A stretch of DNA of 64,000 nucleotides, taken from NCBI RefSeq assembly GCF_002741945.1, contig NZ_MDVN01000001.1:62001-126000 (forward strand), written 5' to 3'. Positions 19,786 through 29,052 of the stretch are shown in pieces. The notes below the pieces were generated by a model. That model did not search any database. It was not told the DNA's origin and saw only the letters and a program-made list of their open reading frames with translations. Every line of letters begins with the position of its first letter. The stretch's first letter is position 1. The DNA is from Gaetbulibacter sp. 4G1 (GTDB taxonomy: Bacteria > Bacteroidota > Bacteroidia > Flavobacteriales > Flavobacteriaceae). Made by a program: the position numbers and the translations under genes.

Positions 19786-20655
19786 TTAATCAAGCGACAA
19801 ATATAATTTAATTATCTCGATTTTATTTATTGGAAAGCCCTTTACTTTTAATAATTCATCTAATGATTTAAATCCCTCCCTTAATTTTCTTTGTTCGACA
19901 ATATCATGTGCCAAATCATAATCGATATGCTGAATATTAACAAGATCTTCTATTTCTGCTTTGTTTATACTTATCTTTTTAATGCTCTTTGGGGTTTTAA
20001 CAGTAAATTGATTTGTGATTTTGTTAATTAATTCAGGTGTTAATCCGTAAACATCTTGAAGTTGTACATCGCCAATAAAACCACCAACAAATTTGTTTCT
20101 AAATTTTATAATACGCATTGATAAAACCTCACCTACACCATTCACTTTTTGCAGTTGTTTTGCTGTTACTGTGTTTAAATCTTGTTTTTGAGCAAATGTT
20201 TTAGGAGTACTATTATAATAGACTACTGAATTGACTCTTTGCTTTGGCTTGGTTACCCAATCTGGGAATTTAAAATACGGCGATATTGCATTTAAAAGAG
20301 AATCAGACACTTTGGTTATCTCTTGAAATTCTTTTACTGAATTTATCCACTTATTTTGCTTTCTATATGCATGTAGTCTGTCAATCTCTTCATTTGACAT
20401 GCCTAACGAAGCCCCTTTAAAATCAGTTATATAATTGGGGTTAAATGGGAATGTCTTTGGTTTCCTTCTTTCAAGTTCTACTAATTTTAACGAATCTATT
20501 TCATTCTGAAATTTTTTAAGTTCTTTTTGATTTACTATTATTTCTTCTGAAGGTGCATCAATAAAAAAATAAGCGCATTGCAATATTATTATAAACAGTA
20601 TTAATAAAAAAATCCCATTTCGCTGTTTTTTAGAAAACGTGAAATGGGATTTCAT
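19786..20655 (-). CDS. Membrane-anchored helix-hairpin-helix protein (ComEA-like)
   Basis: This 289-residue protein has one N-terminal transmembrane helix (residues ~14-32) and a mostly extracytoplasmic body. Two helix-hairpin-helix regions are visible: LNTVTAKQLQKVNGVGEVLSMRII (around 160-185) and a second ending in SINKAEIEDLVNI...KVKGF. ComEA-type HhH domains bind DNA in competence, but this single-pass arrangement is widespread in Bacteroidota and its role is unproven. The ATG is 16 bp after the symporter stop. The first twenty codons coincide with a perfect terminator hairpin (20603-20652), so expression may depend on coupling to translation of the upstream gene. Confidence 0.8.
   Translation of the reverse strand: MKSHFTFSKKQRNGIFLLILFIIILQCAYFFIDAPSEEIIVNQKELKKFQNEIDSLKLVELERRKPKTFPFNPNYITDFKGASLGMSNEEIDRLHAYRKQNKWINSVKEFQEITKVSDSLLNAISPYFKFPDWVTKPKQRVNSVVYYNSTPKTFAQKQDLNTVTAKQLQKVNGVGEVLSMRIIKFRNKFVGGFIGDVQLQDVYGLTPELINKITNQFTVKTPKSIKKISINKAEIEDLVNIQHIDYDLAHDIVEQRKLREGFKSLDELLKVKGFPINKIEIIKLYLSLD
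20603..20652 (-). terminator. Terminator hairpin embedded in the start of the HhH gene
   Basis: On the minus strand GAAATGGGATTT (ending at 20610) pairs perfectly with AAATCCCATTTC (from 20652), a 12-bp stem. An inner 5-bp stem GTTTT/AAAAC is also possible, and the structure is followed by a run of seven T. It is placed 20 nt after the symporter stop but inside codons 2-16 of the next gene. Confidence 0.75.
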
Positions 20656-20671
20656 ATTAATGTATTTTATA

Positions 20672-22318
20672 TTATTCTTTACTAGATTTTATTGCGCCTA
20701 CATACTTACTCATTTCCTCTCTTACTTTAGGGAATAAGAAGAATAACCCTATCATATTTGGAAACACTAATGCTAGAATCATGGCATCAGAAAATTTAAT
20801 AACAGCATCCAAAGTTGCAGCAGCTCCAATTATAACAAATAGTAAAAATAAAATCTTATAAACCATATCTGCTCTTTTCCCTTTACCAAATAAATATTTC
20901 CATGATTGTAAGCCATAATATGACCAAGAAATCATGGTAGAAAATGCGAATAAAACTATAGCTATTGTTAATATATATGAGAAGCCAGGAATTACAGAAT
21001 CAAAAGCCATAGAGGTTAAGTCTACACCTCCTACAGAACTTCCATCTACATTTAATAATACACTACTACTCGAGTCGCCTGCAGCCCCATATTGAAAAAC
21101 ACTTTGCATATTGGTACCATCTATATTAAAAAAGATAATTACTAGCGCAGTCATAGTACAAATAACAACAGTATCAATAAACGGTTCTAAAAGCGCTACA
21201 ACCCCTTCCGAGGCTGGATATTTTGTTTTTACTGCTGAGTGAGCAATGGCAGCTGAACCAGCTCCAGCTTCGTTAGAAAATGCTGCTCTTTGAAAACCAA
21301 CAATAAGGACTCCTACCAAACCACCAAGGCCTGCCATTGGAGTAAATGCTCCTTCAAAAATTAATCCAAATGCTTTTCCTACGTAATTAATGTTTGCAAA
21401 AATTATTACTAAAGCAGCTAATACATATATTCCAGCCATAAATGGCACTATTTTCTCTGTTATTTTAGCAATTCTTTTAATACCACCAATAATCACTATT
21501 CCTACAAGAACTGCTAGAATAAAACCTATTATCAGTCCTGTAGCTCCTCCTTGTAAACCAAACAATGAACTTAATTGAACTGCCGCTTGATTAGACTGAA
21601 AAGCATTACCTCCTCCAAATGATGCTCCTACACAAAGTATCGCAAAAAGAGCAGCCAATACCTTTCCTATTCCTGCAAAACCTCTTTCTTTTAATCCTTT
21701 AGAAAGGTAATACATAGGACCTCCATAAACGGTTCCATCGTCTCCAACATCTCTATATTTTACTCCAAGAGTACATTCAACAAATTTTGTAGCCATTCCT
21801 ATTAACCCGCAAACAATCATCCAAAATGTCGCGCCTGGACCACCAAGTGCTATAGCTACAGCTACGCCTGCTATATTACCTAAACCTACAGTTCCAGAAA
21901 CAGCCGTTGCAAGCGCCTGAAAATGAGAAACCTCTCCTTCTTGACTTTCATCTTTAATAGTACCAATAACATCTCCATCTACAGCTAATCCTGCTTCGTC
22001 ATCTGCTCCATCAATAGCTTCATGATGATCTATTTCATCATACTTACCTCTTACTGTATTTATAGCTAATCCAAATTTTGTAACACTTGGAAATCTAAAA
22101 TAAACTGTAAAAAATGTTGCTCCTGCTACCAATAAAATTACTACAAATGGGACATTATACTCCCCTATAGGAATTGTAGTAAGTACAAAGCCTTCCCACC
22201 AAGTTGCCACCGGCATAAATGCATCATTAACCCTTTCATCTAGGCCTTTTTCTGCTTCTTGTGCAAATGTTAAAAATGGTAATATTAATGTGAAAATTGA
22301 AAGAAGATACTTCTTCAT
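20672..22318 (-). CDS. Alanine or glycine:cation symporter, AGCS family
   Basis: This 548-residue inner-membrane sodium/amino-acid symporter shows the AGCS signature GTVGLGNIAGVAVAIALGGPGATFWM, and then QRAAFSNEAGAGSAAIAHS. About eleven membrane segments are visible. It starts with a cleavable-looking signal (FLTFAQEAEKG). An acidic loop of ~40 residues (after TVRGKYDEIDHHEAIDG) separates the first membrane pair from the core, longer than in proteobacterial members. A terminator-type hairpin follows immediately. Substrate preference (Ala, Gly, D-Ala) cannot be read from sequence. Confidence 0.92.
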   Translation of the reverse strand: MKKYLLSIFTLILPFLTFAQEAEKGLDERVNDAFMPVATWWEGFVLTTIPIGEYNVPFVVILLVAGATFFTVYFRFPSVTKFGLAINTVRGKYDEIDHHEAIDGADDEAGLAVDGDVIGTIKDESQEGEVSHFQALATAVSGTVGLGNIAGVAVAIALGGPGATFWMIVCGLIGMATKFVECTLGVKYRDVGDDGTVYGGPMYYLSKGLKERGFAGIGKVLAALFAILCVGASFGGGNAFQSNQAAVQLSSLFGLQGGATGLIIGFILAVLVGIVIIGGIKRIAKITEKIVPFMAGIYVLAALVIIFANINYVGKAFGLIFEGAFTPMAGLGGLVGVLIVGFQRAAFSNEAGAGSAAIAHSAVKTKYPASEGVVALLEPFIDTVVICTMTALVIIFFNIDGTNMQSVFQYGAAGDSSSSVLLNVDGSSVGGVDLTSMAFDSVIPGFSYILTIAIVLFAFSTMISWSYYGLQSWKYLFGKGKRADMVYKILFLLFVIIGAAATLDAVIKFSDAMILALVFPNMIGLFFLFPKVREEMSKYVGAIKSSKE

Positions 22319-22427
22319 AATAAATTTGTTGTTAGTTAGTTTTATTAAATAATATGCATTTAAAAGCTAGCAAGATGCTAAAAAAAAATGATTTTTTAAA
22401 ACAATTGATTGTTAAAATGCGAATCCA

Positions 22428-23441
22428 TTAATTTATATTATATACAGAATTAAGTACATCTATTTGTTCTGGTCGACCCAAAACTATAATCTTTGAATTT
22501 GGTGCTAAGTCTAAATCTGCTTCAGGGTTTACTATGTATTCTCCATTTTCATTTTTATAACCAATTACAGTACAACCTGTTACTTTTCTTAAATCTAAAT
22601 CTTTAATAGTTTTAATTTCTTTGGTTAATTTTTCAATAGCAATCTCTTCAATATTTATATTTGATTTTCCAACAATAGAAAGGTTATCTACAAATTCCAT
22701 TAACCCAGGAACTACAACTAAAGATGCCATGTGATCACCTCCTATTTTATCTGGTAAAATAACATTATTAGCACCTGCGAGTTTTAACTTTTGATACGAT
22801 GTTTCTTGAGAAGCTCTACTTATAATATTTATATTTTTATTTATTTGTCTTGTAGAAAGCACTATAAATAAATTATCTGCATCATTTGGTAAGGCCGATA
22901 TTAAGCAGGAAGCTCTATCTACACCAGCTTGTAATAGCACTTCGTCTTCACTAGCATTACCTAAAACAAATGGCATGAGTTCATTTTCAATTTTATCAAC
23001 CAATTCCTTATCTTTTTCAATAATAACAAATGGTTTATTATAAGCCAATAACTTAGTTGCAGCTTGTCTCCCATTTCTTCCATAGCCACAAATAATAATG
23101 TGCCCTTTTAATTTATCAATCTTTTTCTGCATCTTTTTTTGTTTTAATTCTTCAAAATTATTTTTGCTTAAAATATATTCAGTAATTACAGACAAGGCAT
23201 ATCCTAAAATAAAAACACTAGTTAAAATTAAAGATATAGTAAAAACTTTAGTAGCATCGTCTAACGGATGTACTTCTTTAAAACCAACTGTAGTAACAGT
23301 TATTACTGTCATATATAGCGCATCAATCCATGTATAATTAGACATAGATTTAAAACCAACAACACCAATAAACAACAATAGAATCAACAGAATAACTGCT
23401 GTATAAATTTTTGTTCTAAAAATTTTTATTAGCTGGTTCAT
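22428..23441 (-). CDS. Two-TM potassium channel with cytoplasmic RCK (TrkA-N) domain
   Basis: This 337-residue inner-membrane protein has TM1 at residues ~13-30, a pore helix with filter TVGFKE (51-56), TM2 at ~70-90, a Rossmann NAD-type domain starting IIICGYGRNGRQAA and a C-terminal TrkA-C-like part. The architecture is that of MthK-like channels, which gate K+ by ligand binding to RCK. The filter departs from the usual GYGD: the second glycine is lysine (K55) and the acid is Glu. The ATG overlaps the stop of the PspC-like gene by 4 bp, so they share an mRNA. Confidence 0.88.
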   Translation of the reverse strand: MNQLIKIFRTKIYTAVILLILLLFIGVVGFKSMSNYTWIDALYMTVITVTTVGFKEVHPLDDATKVFTISLILTSVFILGYALSVITEYILSKNNFEELKQKKMQKKIDKLKGHIIICGYGRNGRQAATKLLAYNKPFVIIEKDKELVDKIENELMPFVLGNASEDEVLLQAGVDRASCLISALPNDADNLFIVLSTRQINKNINIISRASQETSYQKLKLAGANNVILPDKIGGDHMASLVVVPGLMEFVDNLSIVGKSNINIEEIAIEKLTKEIKTIKDLDLRKVTGCTVIGYKNENGEYIVNPEADLDLAPNSKIIVLGRPEQIDVLNSVYNIN

Positions 23442-23665
23442 AAATCAAAAACAGATGAGCGTTTTGTATATACTATATCTTTTATACGCATCCAAAAAGC
23501 CATAAATAAGTAAAGTGCAAAACCAAAACCTAAGGTTACAAAAGTTAAATACATAAACGAGGTACGTACTACCTTTGCTCTAATACCCAATCTATCAGCA
23601 ATTCGCTGACACACATAGTAACCATGCTTTTGAAAATATAATAAAGATTTGTAGATAATATTCAT
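23438..23665 (-). CDS. PspC-domain small membrane protein
   Basis: This protein of about 75 residues has the PspC pattern: a short soluble start (MNIIYKSLLYFQKHGYYVCQRIADRLGI) followed by one hydrophobic segment (VRTSFMYLTFVTLGFGFALYLFMAFWM). In proteobacteria PspC is part of the phage-shock membrane-stress response, and in Bacteroidota such short forms are of unknown function. The frame can be extended to a TTG at 23680, but ATG 23665, 16 bp after the DUF2851 stop, is more likely. It sits between DUF2851 and the potassium channel in one transcript. Confidence 0.75.
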   Translation of the reverse strand: MNIIYKSLLYFQKHGYYVCQRIADRLGIRAKVVRTSFMYLTFVTLGFGFALYLFMAFWMRIKDIVYTKRSSVFDL

Positions 23666-23681
23666 GCTGCAATTTAACAAT

Positions 23682-24953
23682 TTATTTAGTTAATAAGCTA
23701 TTCCCTATTGTACATTGTAAACATTTATTTTTATTACAATATTCGTTCTTTAATTGTAGTAAAGCTTGAGATTGCAGCGCAGAGTTTGACACTTTTTTTA
23801 ATGAATTAAACTTTTGGGTAATATTATTTTTTTCAGAAACTATTTGTTGTATTAATTTTACAATGTCTTCTTCTATTTGTTTTCCTTGATATATGGCATA
23901 AGTAAACTTTATTGGAATAATAGTATTAATTATTAATAAATCTATAAACGCCTTGCTAAGTCGCTTTTTTGATTTTTTAGAATCCTTATCAAAAGTATAA
24001 TGTGATTCCCAAAAGGGGGAGGTCTCAATTGAAAAGAGCGTATAGAAATCTTTGATGGTAAGTATTTCATTAATTTTAGAAAACAAGTTTTGCTCTTTAT
24101 TATATAGACCTGCCAGTTGTGATAATCGAATGGTGGGAAAATTTGATGGTCGTAATCTAAAAAACTTAATCGGTGTTATGTTTTCATTAAACAAGCTGAA
24201 TTTTTGCTTTAAAAATTGGTGTTCTTTAATTAAACTTTGAAAATAAGAATCTTGAATATCTCCACTTAACAAGTCAGCTTGACCAAAAAATAAAGCCTCC
24301 AAACTGGTTTGATTGTTTTGTAATTTTCTAATGATTGAAAAATCTATAGTATTTGCCATACTCAAAAAGGCATCTGCATTTACTTTAAGTCCAAAATTTT
24401 TAGCAAGCATTTTAAACAAAACTGCTTCCCAATCGTTTTTCGATATTTTTAAAAGTTGATTTATGCTCTCAGCTTTCCTCTCTAAGCGTTCAAAATATAA
24501 ACGTTCCAACCAATTTTGCATCATAAAATCATCAATGTTAGCAAAATCTTGTTCGCAATTAATCCATTTATTAGTTTTGGAAAATAATTGCTGGTAATTA
24601 TTTAAAGCTGTTCTTGATATATACTCTTTTAGCTCTAAAGTAGGGATTGTTGTATTATCCTTTCTGTAAACATTTGTGTCGTGTTCCCAAACTACATGAA
24701 GAATTACATTATCGTAAGCTTTATCTTGTTCGTGATTATGCAAAAACCAATCAGATGATTTGATATGAACTTCTAAATTTCCTACCCACAATTGGTTATC
24801 GATTTTTAGTTGTGCATTAAAAAAATCTGGGCCTGCATTTAAATTATGCTGGCCAACAGACAGTATTGTAATTACTTCGTCATTTGTAGTTTTTAAATTT
24901 GTAACATCAATTTTTTTATGTTTCCACGTATAGTGGAGAAAATCTTCTTGCAT
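23682..24953 (-). CDS. DUF2851 family protein
   Basis: This 423-residue soluble protein has the DUF2851 hallmarks: MQEDFLHYTWKHKKID at the N-terminus and VGQHNLNAGPDFFNAQLKI. WVGNLEVHIKSSDWFLHNHE follows, and a cysteine cluster NEYCNKNKCLQCTIG lies at the C-terminus. The acidic residues in GPDF, NLEVH and HVVW resemble restriction-nuclease-like folds (inference), and the Cys cluster could bind metal. The biochemical role is unknown. It is the first gene of a unit with the PspC-like protein and the channel. Confidence 0.8.
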   Translation of the reverse strand: MQEDFLHYTWKHKKIDVTNLKTTNDEVITILSVGQHNLNAGPDFFNAQLKIDNQLWVGNLEVHIKSSDWFLHNHEQDKAYDNVILHVVWEHDTNVYRKDNTTIPTLELKEYISRTALNNYQQLFSKTNKWINCEQDFANIDDFMMQNWLERLYFERLERKAESINQLLKISKNDWEAVLFKMLAKNFGLKVNADAFLSMANTIDFSIIRKLQNNQTSLEALFFGQADLLSGDIQDSYFQSLIKEHQFLKQKFSLFNENITPIKFFRLRPSNFPTIRLSQLAGLYNKEQNLFSKINEILTIKDFYTLFSIETSPFWESHYTFDKDSKKSKKRLSKAFIDLLIINTIIPIKFTYAIYQGKQIEEDIVKLIQQIVSEKNNITQKFNSLKKVSNSALQSQALLQLKNEYCNKNKCLQCTIGNSLLTK

Positions 24954-25052
24954 CCAATAAATATAAAATTACAATGTATAAGCACCAAATCAAAAAGAGT
25001 TTATTCTAATCTAAATTAATTAATTTAGTAGATATCAACTAAATTTAAAATT

Positions 25053-25883
25053 ATGAAACTCCTTTTAACTTATTTTTTAATCATACTTTTTTTACTAACT
25101 AGCTGTAATAAAAAACCCCCTCTGAAAGAATCTGAAGCAGTTCAAACTTCGGAAAACGAGTTTAAATATTCAAAAATAATTGATTTAACCCACGAATTTT
25201 CTGAAGAAACTGTCTATTGGGTAACAGCTAAAAAGTTTAAATTAGATACCGTTTTTAATGGCCATACTGACAAAGGTTTCTTTTATTCTGCCTATAATTT
25301 CTCTACTGCCGAACATGGTGGCACACACATTGATGCTCCCATTCATTTTTCAGAAAATAGTGAAACTGTAGATCAAATTCCTTTAAAAAATTTAATAGGA
25401 CAGGCTATAAAAATTGATGTTTCTAAAAAGGCTATAAGTAACCCTGATTATCAAATTAGTGTTGAAGACTTAACAAACTGGGAAACAGAACAGCAAATGC
25501 AAATACCAAATGGTAGTATTGTTTTATTGCAAACTGGTTTTTCAAACTTTTATCCTAATCCAATTAAATATTTAGGAACAGACCAGCGTGGTGAAGATGC
25601 TGTGAAACTTTTACATTTCCCAGGGCTTTCTCCCGAAGCATCAGAATGGTTGGTAAAAAATAGAAATATACATGCCATCGGCATTGATACAGCCAGCATT
25701 GATTATGGACAATCACAACATTTTGGAAGCCATGTAAACTTAATGTCTCAAAACATTTCGGCCTTTGAAAACTTAACAAATCTTAATGAGTTGCCAAATA
25801 CCGGTTTTTATATTGTAGCATTACCCATGAAAATTAAAGGTGGATCTGGCGCACCCTTAAGAATAGTGGCTTTATTGAATTAG
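25053..25883 (+). CDS. Cyclase-family metal hydrolase, predicted lipoprotein
   Basis: This 276-residue protein belongs to the cyclase/kynurenine-formamidase fold. The metal motif EHGGTHIDAPIHF (H88, H92, D94, H98) is intact. Residues 1-18 form a lipoprotein signal ending LLTSC, so the enzyme is predicted on the periplasmic side of a membrane, whereas classical KynB is cytosolic. No tryptophan-degradation gene is nearby, so I do not assign kynurenine formamidase. It stands alone, divergent from the DUF2851 gene. Confidence 0.85.
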   Translation: MKLLLTYFLIILFLLTSCNKKPPLKESEAVQTSENEFKYSKIIDLTHEFSEETVYWVTAKKFKLDTVFNGHTDKGFFYSAYNFSTAEHGGTHIDAPIHFSENSETVDQIPLKNLIGQAIKIDVSKKAISNPDYQISVEDLTNWETEQQMQIPNGSIVLLQTGFSNFYPNPIKYLGTDQRGEDAVKLLHFPGLSPEASEWLVKNRNIHAIGIDTASIDYGQSQHFGSHVNLMSQNISAFENLTNLNELPNTGFYIVALPMKIKGGSGAPLRIVALLN

Positions 25884-25942
25884 AATATTTATTTAAAAGC
25901 CATTAATAAATAATTGAGAAACATTATTCTTTAATAAATGAA

Positions 25943-25950
25943 TAAATTTG
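25943..25950 (+). promoter_or_regulatory. Likely promoter of the DUF2721 gene, -7 box TAAATTTG
   Basis: TAAATTTG matches TAnnTTTG, 15 bp before the ATG at 25966. No well-spaced -33 element is visible. Confidence 0.45.
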
Positions 25951-25965
25951 TAAAAAGCCTTATAT

Positions 25966-26361
25966 ATGGAACAACTTACTTTAACTACACCTGCACTTTT
26001 ATTCTCAGCCATATCATTAATCATGCTCGCTTATACCAATAGGTTTTTGGCCTATGCAGCTATAATAAGGAACCTACATGATAAATATAAACAGGAAAAA
26101 GACTCCGTATTAATCGCTCAAATAAAAAATATAAAACAACGCTTGTATTTAACACGATCTATGCAAATTTTTGGCATAAGTAGTTTGCTACTTTGTGTTT
26201 TAACTATGTTTTTAATTTATGTGCAGCTGCATAATATTGCTATTTGGGTTTTTGGTTTTGCTCTTTTATTATTAATTATTTCGTTAAGTCTTTTAATCAT
26301 CGAAATTCAAATTTCAGTAAAAGCTTTAGAACATCATATTAGTGATATTGAGAATAATTGA
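25966..26361 (+). CDS. DUF2721 family membrane protein
   Basis: This 131-residue protein begins with one hydrophobic segment containing FSAISLIMLAYTNRFLAYAAIIRNL, the DUF2721 pattern. It continues with a charged helical linker (HDKYKQEKDSVLIAQIKNIKQR) and two further transmembrane helices near residues 65-85 and 92-112. A short helix with predicted coiled-coil character ends it (EIQISVKALEHHISDIE). The function is unknown. Confidence 0.75.
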   Translation: MEQLTLTTPALLFSAISLIMLAYTNRFLAYAAIIRNLHDKYKQEKDSVLIAQIKNIKQRLYLTRSMQIFGISSLLLCVLTMFLIYVQLHNIAIWVFGFALLLLIISLSLLIIEIQISVKALEHHISDIENN

Positions 26362-26451
26362 TTTACCTAATTTTAAGTCAAATGAAAGAATTACTATTTG
26401 ATTTAACTATATAAATAAGAAATTTTTATATAAAAAATATTCCCGTTAAAA

Positions 26452-27453
26452 ATGATTCTATTTGAAATATTACTTTTTATAATTGGATTAACTGGTTTTG
26501 TGTTTGGTAGTTTTTTTATTTCTTCAATTGAAAATAAGTACAACTATGAGTTATACTTAATAAAAATTTTGTGGTATCTAATTCCCATTCTGTTTCTATT
26601 TGGCTTTTATAAAGAATATGATTCATTTTTTAGAGAAGTTTATCTCTATTCTACAGGATTAATGTTTATTTTTTATTCAATTTTATCAGCTTTGTTAGCA
26701 AATCATTTCGAGCAAGTTTTCGAATCAAAATATGAAAACACAAAAAAAATATTTTTTTATTGTTTACGAATTTTTACAATTGCTTATGGCGCATTATGTC
26801 TATCTATATCTACTGCTGTAATAAAATCCACTTCATTTCATCTTGGGATTACTGAGTATATTTATGATGGTAAAAAATTAAATGATTTAATCTATAATTC
26901 TTTGACAAAAACTACATATAGAATTGAGCAAAACAAAGAATGTTGTAAACAATTTATAAAAAATTTAAACAAAATTGAAAATAATAGTATCTCACTAGAA
27001 GGAAACACATTTTCCTTTTTTAGTGGAAACTATAATGGGCACTTAAGTAAAAATTTAAGTTTTAAATACTCTTTCGAAAGGGGTATTAAAGGGATCCCTT
27101 CTAAGCACTTTATCAGTTATAATGATTTTTTATCACCTAAGAGTGAATGCTTTATAAAATTATCGTATATCAATAAAACTAGTAGATTAACCCAAATAAG
27201 CATACCCCCACTAAAAAAGGAAATACAAAATCAAATAGCAACTTTTGATTATTTAAAACAAAATATTAAAAACAAACCACCAACATTAACTTTCTTTTCT
27301 TTTGCTAGTTTTTCTGAATTGATTGGAATAAAAGGATATAATTTAAACCCAAAAAATTCATTTACCTCTAACTTTGACTTATGTTTACTTTGGTTTTTCT
27401 ATATACTAACTGGTGTACTATTTTTTCACATAAGTAAGTACTGGAGAAAATAG
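26452..27453 (+). CDS. Uncharacterised membrane protein with a central extracytoplasmic domain
   Basis: I do not recognise this 333-residue protein. Four hydrophobic segments cluster at residues ~2-24, 37-53, 62-84 and 100-125. A soluble middle region (~130-305) contains CCKQF and SFFSGNYNGHLSKNLSFKYSFE, and one more transmembrane helix lies near the C-terminus (~310-328), followed by KYWRK. It has no close neighbour on its strand. Base composition is even more AT-rich than the surroundings and the codons are plain, which together with the absence of a recognisable family suggests a strain-variable gene. Confidence 0.6.
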   Translation: MILFEILLFIIGLTGFVFGSFFISSIENKYNYELYLIKILWYLIPILFLFGFYKEYDSFFREVYLYSTGLMFIFYSILSALLANHFEQVFESKYENTKKIFFYCLRIFTIAYGALCLSISTAVIKSTSFHLGITEYIYDGKKLNDLIYNSLTKTTYRIEQNKECCKQFIKNLNKIENNSISLEGNTFSFFSGNYNGHLSKNLSFKYSFERGIKGIPSKHFISYNDFLSPKSECFIKLSYINKTSRLTQISIPPLKKEIQNQIATFDYLKQNIKNKPPTLTFFSFASFSELIGIKGYNLNPKNSFTSNFDLCLLWFFYILTGVLFFHISKYWRK

Positions 27454-27480
27454 GTTAGTTATATAAAACTAAAACAACTT

Positions 27481-28839
27481 CTACAACGCACTAATAATAT
27501 CGTACTTAGTAATAATTTGATGTGTGCCATCTTCAAACTTTACTAAAACAGCATTATTATCTCTATCAAATAGTTTAGAAATATCTTCAATGTCTGTATT
27601 TTTACTAACCACAGGAAATGGTTTATGCATCACATCCTTTATTGGTAAATCTGAAATATCTTTATTCTCAATATACATGCGTAACAAATCGGCTTCATCA
27701 ATAGCCCCAACAAATCCTGTAGAGTCTTCAACAGGAATTTGAGATATTTTATACTTTTTCATACGCTCGATGGCATGAGAAACTAATTCTTCAGTTTTTA
27801 CCGTTATCAAAGTTTGATTTTCAGTATTTTTTACAAGATCTTCAGCTGTTGTATTTTCATCTTCAATAAAACCACGTTCTCGCATCCATTCGTCATTAAA
27901 CATTTTGCCAACATATCGGCTTCCATGGTCATGAAACAAAACTACTACAACATCATCTTTTGTAAACTCTTTTTCTAATTGTAATAAGCCTTTAATTGCA
28001 GAACCTGCAGAATTACCTAAAAACATACCTTCTTCTTTGGCCAGTTTTTGCGTGTAAATTGCTGCGTCTTTATCTGTTACTTTAGTAAATCCATCAATAA
28101 GGCTAAAATCTACATTTTCCGGCAAAATATCTTCACCAATGCCTTCGGTTATATAAGGATAAATTTCATTTTCATCAAACTCTCCTGTTTCATGATATTT
28201 TTTAAATACAGAACCATAAGTATCTACACCCCAAATTTTAATATTAGGGTTTTGTTCTTTTAAATATTTTCCAACACCAGAAATAGTACCACCAGTACCA
28301 ACTCCTACCACAAAATGAGTAATCTTACCATCAGTTTGTTTCCAAATTTCTGGGCCAGTGCTTTCGTAATGTGCCTTGGCATTACTTGGGTTGTCGTATT
28401 GATTTACATACCATGAGTTTGGTGTTTCCTCACTTAATCGTTTAGAAACTGAATAATAACTTCTAGGGTCTGTAGGTTCTACATTTGTTGGGCATACCAC
28501 AACTTTTGCTCCTACAGCTCTTAAAATATCCATTTTTTCTTTGGATTGCTTGTCGCTAATTACAAAAACACATTTGTAACCTTTTACAATCGCCGCTAAA
28601 GCTAGTCCCATGCCTGTATTACCAGATGTTCCTTCAATAATTGTACCTCCTGGTTTTAAACGACCATCAGCTTCGGCATCTTCAATCATTTTAAGCGCCA
28701 TTCTATCTTTTGTAGAATTGCCTGGGTTAAAGGTTTCATATTTTGATAAAACTAAACATGGTAAACCTTTTGTTAAAGAATTCAATTTTACTAATGGTGT
28801 ATTACCAATAGTTTCTAATATATTTTTTGCATATTCCAT
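27481..28839 (-). CDS. PLP-dependent cysteine synthase / cystathionine beta-synthase with C-terminal CBS pair
   Basis: This protein of about 452 residues has a fold-type II PLP domain: the lysine is in GNSTKDRM (K47 counted from the upstream TTG), SGNTGMGLA binds substrate carboxylate and GTGGTISG binds PLP phosphate. Two CBS motifs follow (KYKISQIPVEDSTGFVGAI and the C-terminal FEDGTHQIITKYDIISAL). This matches bacterial CBS-type enzymes acting in homocysteine/cysteine conversion, with regulation through the CBS pair. The frame extends to TTG 28848, but ATG 28839 (MEYAKNILETIGNTPL) fits the family. Cystathionine synthase versus cysteine synthase activity cannot be settled here. Confidence 0.88.
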   Translation of the reverse strand: MEYAKNILETIGNTPLVKLNSLTKGLPCLVLSKYETFNPGNSTKDRMALKMIEDAEADGRLKPGGTIIEGTSGNTGMGLALAAIVKGYKCVFVISDKQSKEKMDILRAVGAKVVVCPTNVEPTDPRSYYSVSKRLSEETPNSWYVNQYDNPSNAKAHYESTGPEIWKQTDGKITHFVVGVGTGGTISGVGKYLKEQNPNIKIWGVDTYGSVFKKYHETGEFDENEIYPYITEGIGEDILPENVDFSLIDGFTKVTDKDAAIYTQKLAKEEGMFLGNSAGSAIKGLLQLEKEFTKDDVVVVLFHDHGSRYVGKMFNDEWMRERGFIEDENTTAEDLVKNTENQTLITVKTEELVSHAIERMKKYKISQIPVEDSTGFVGAIDEADLLRMYIENKDISDLPIKDVMHKPFPVVSKNTDIEDISKLFDRDNNAVLVKFEDGTHQIITKYDIISAL

Positions 28840-29052
28840 AGCTTGCAAAAATACATAAGTGTTTTAAAAAAGAAGAATTAGTTATAATTATTTTAATAAA
28901 CTATGTTTCATTCATCGTATTTTTTAATTATTTCATCTTTTTACAATTGAGTTTCATCTATTTTAACAATCTCTTTATCTAAAAACTACCTGATTATCAA
29001 TTATTTAAAAAACAAAAAATTAATTTGGCACTCAACCCAAAAATACAATATT

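Noticed and set aside
25053-25883. Kynurenine formamidase assignment
   Set aside because: Only the fold and metal motif support it. The lipoprotein signal and absence of tryptophan-degradation neighbours argue against that substrate.
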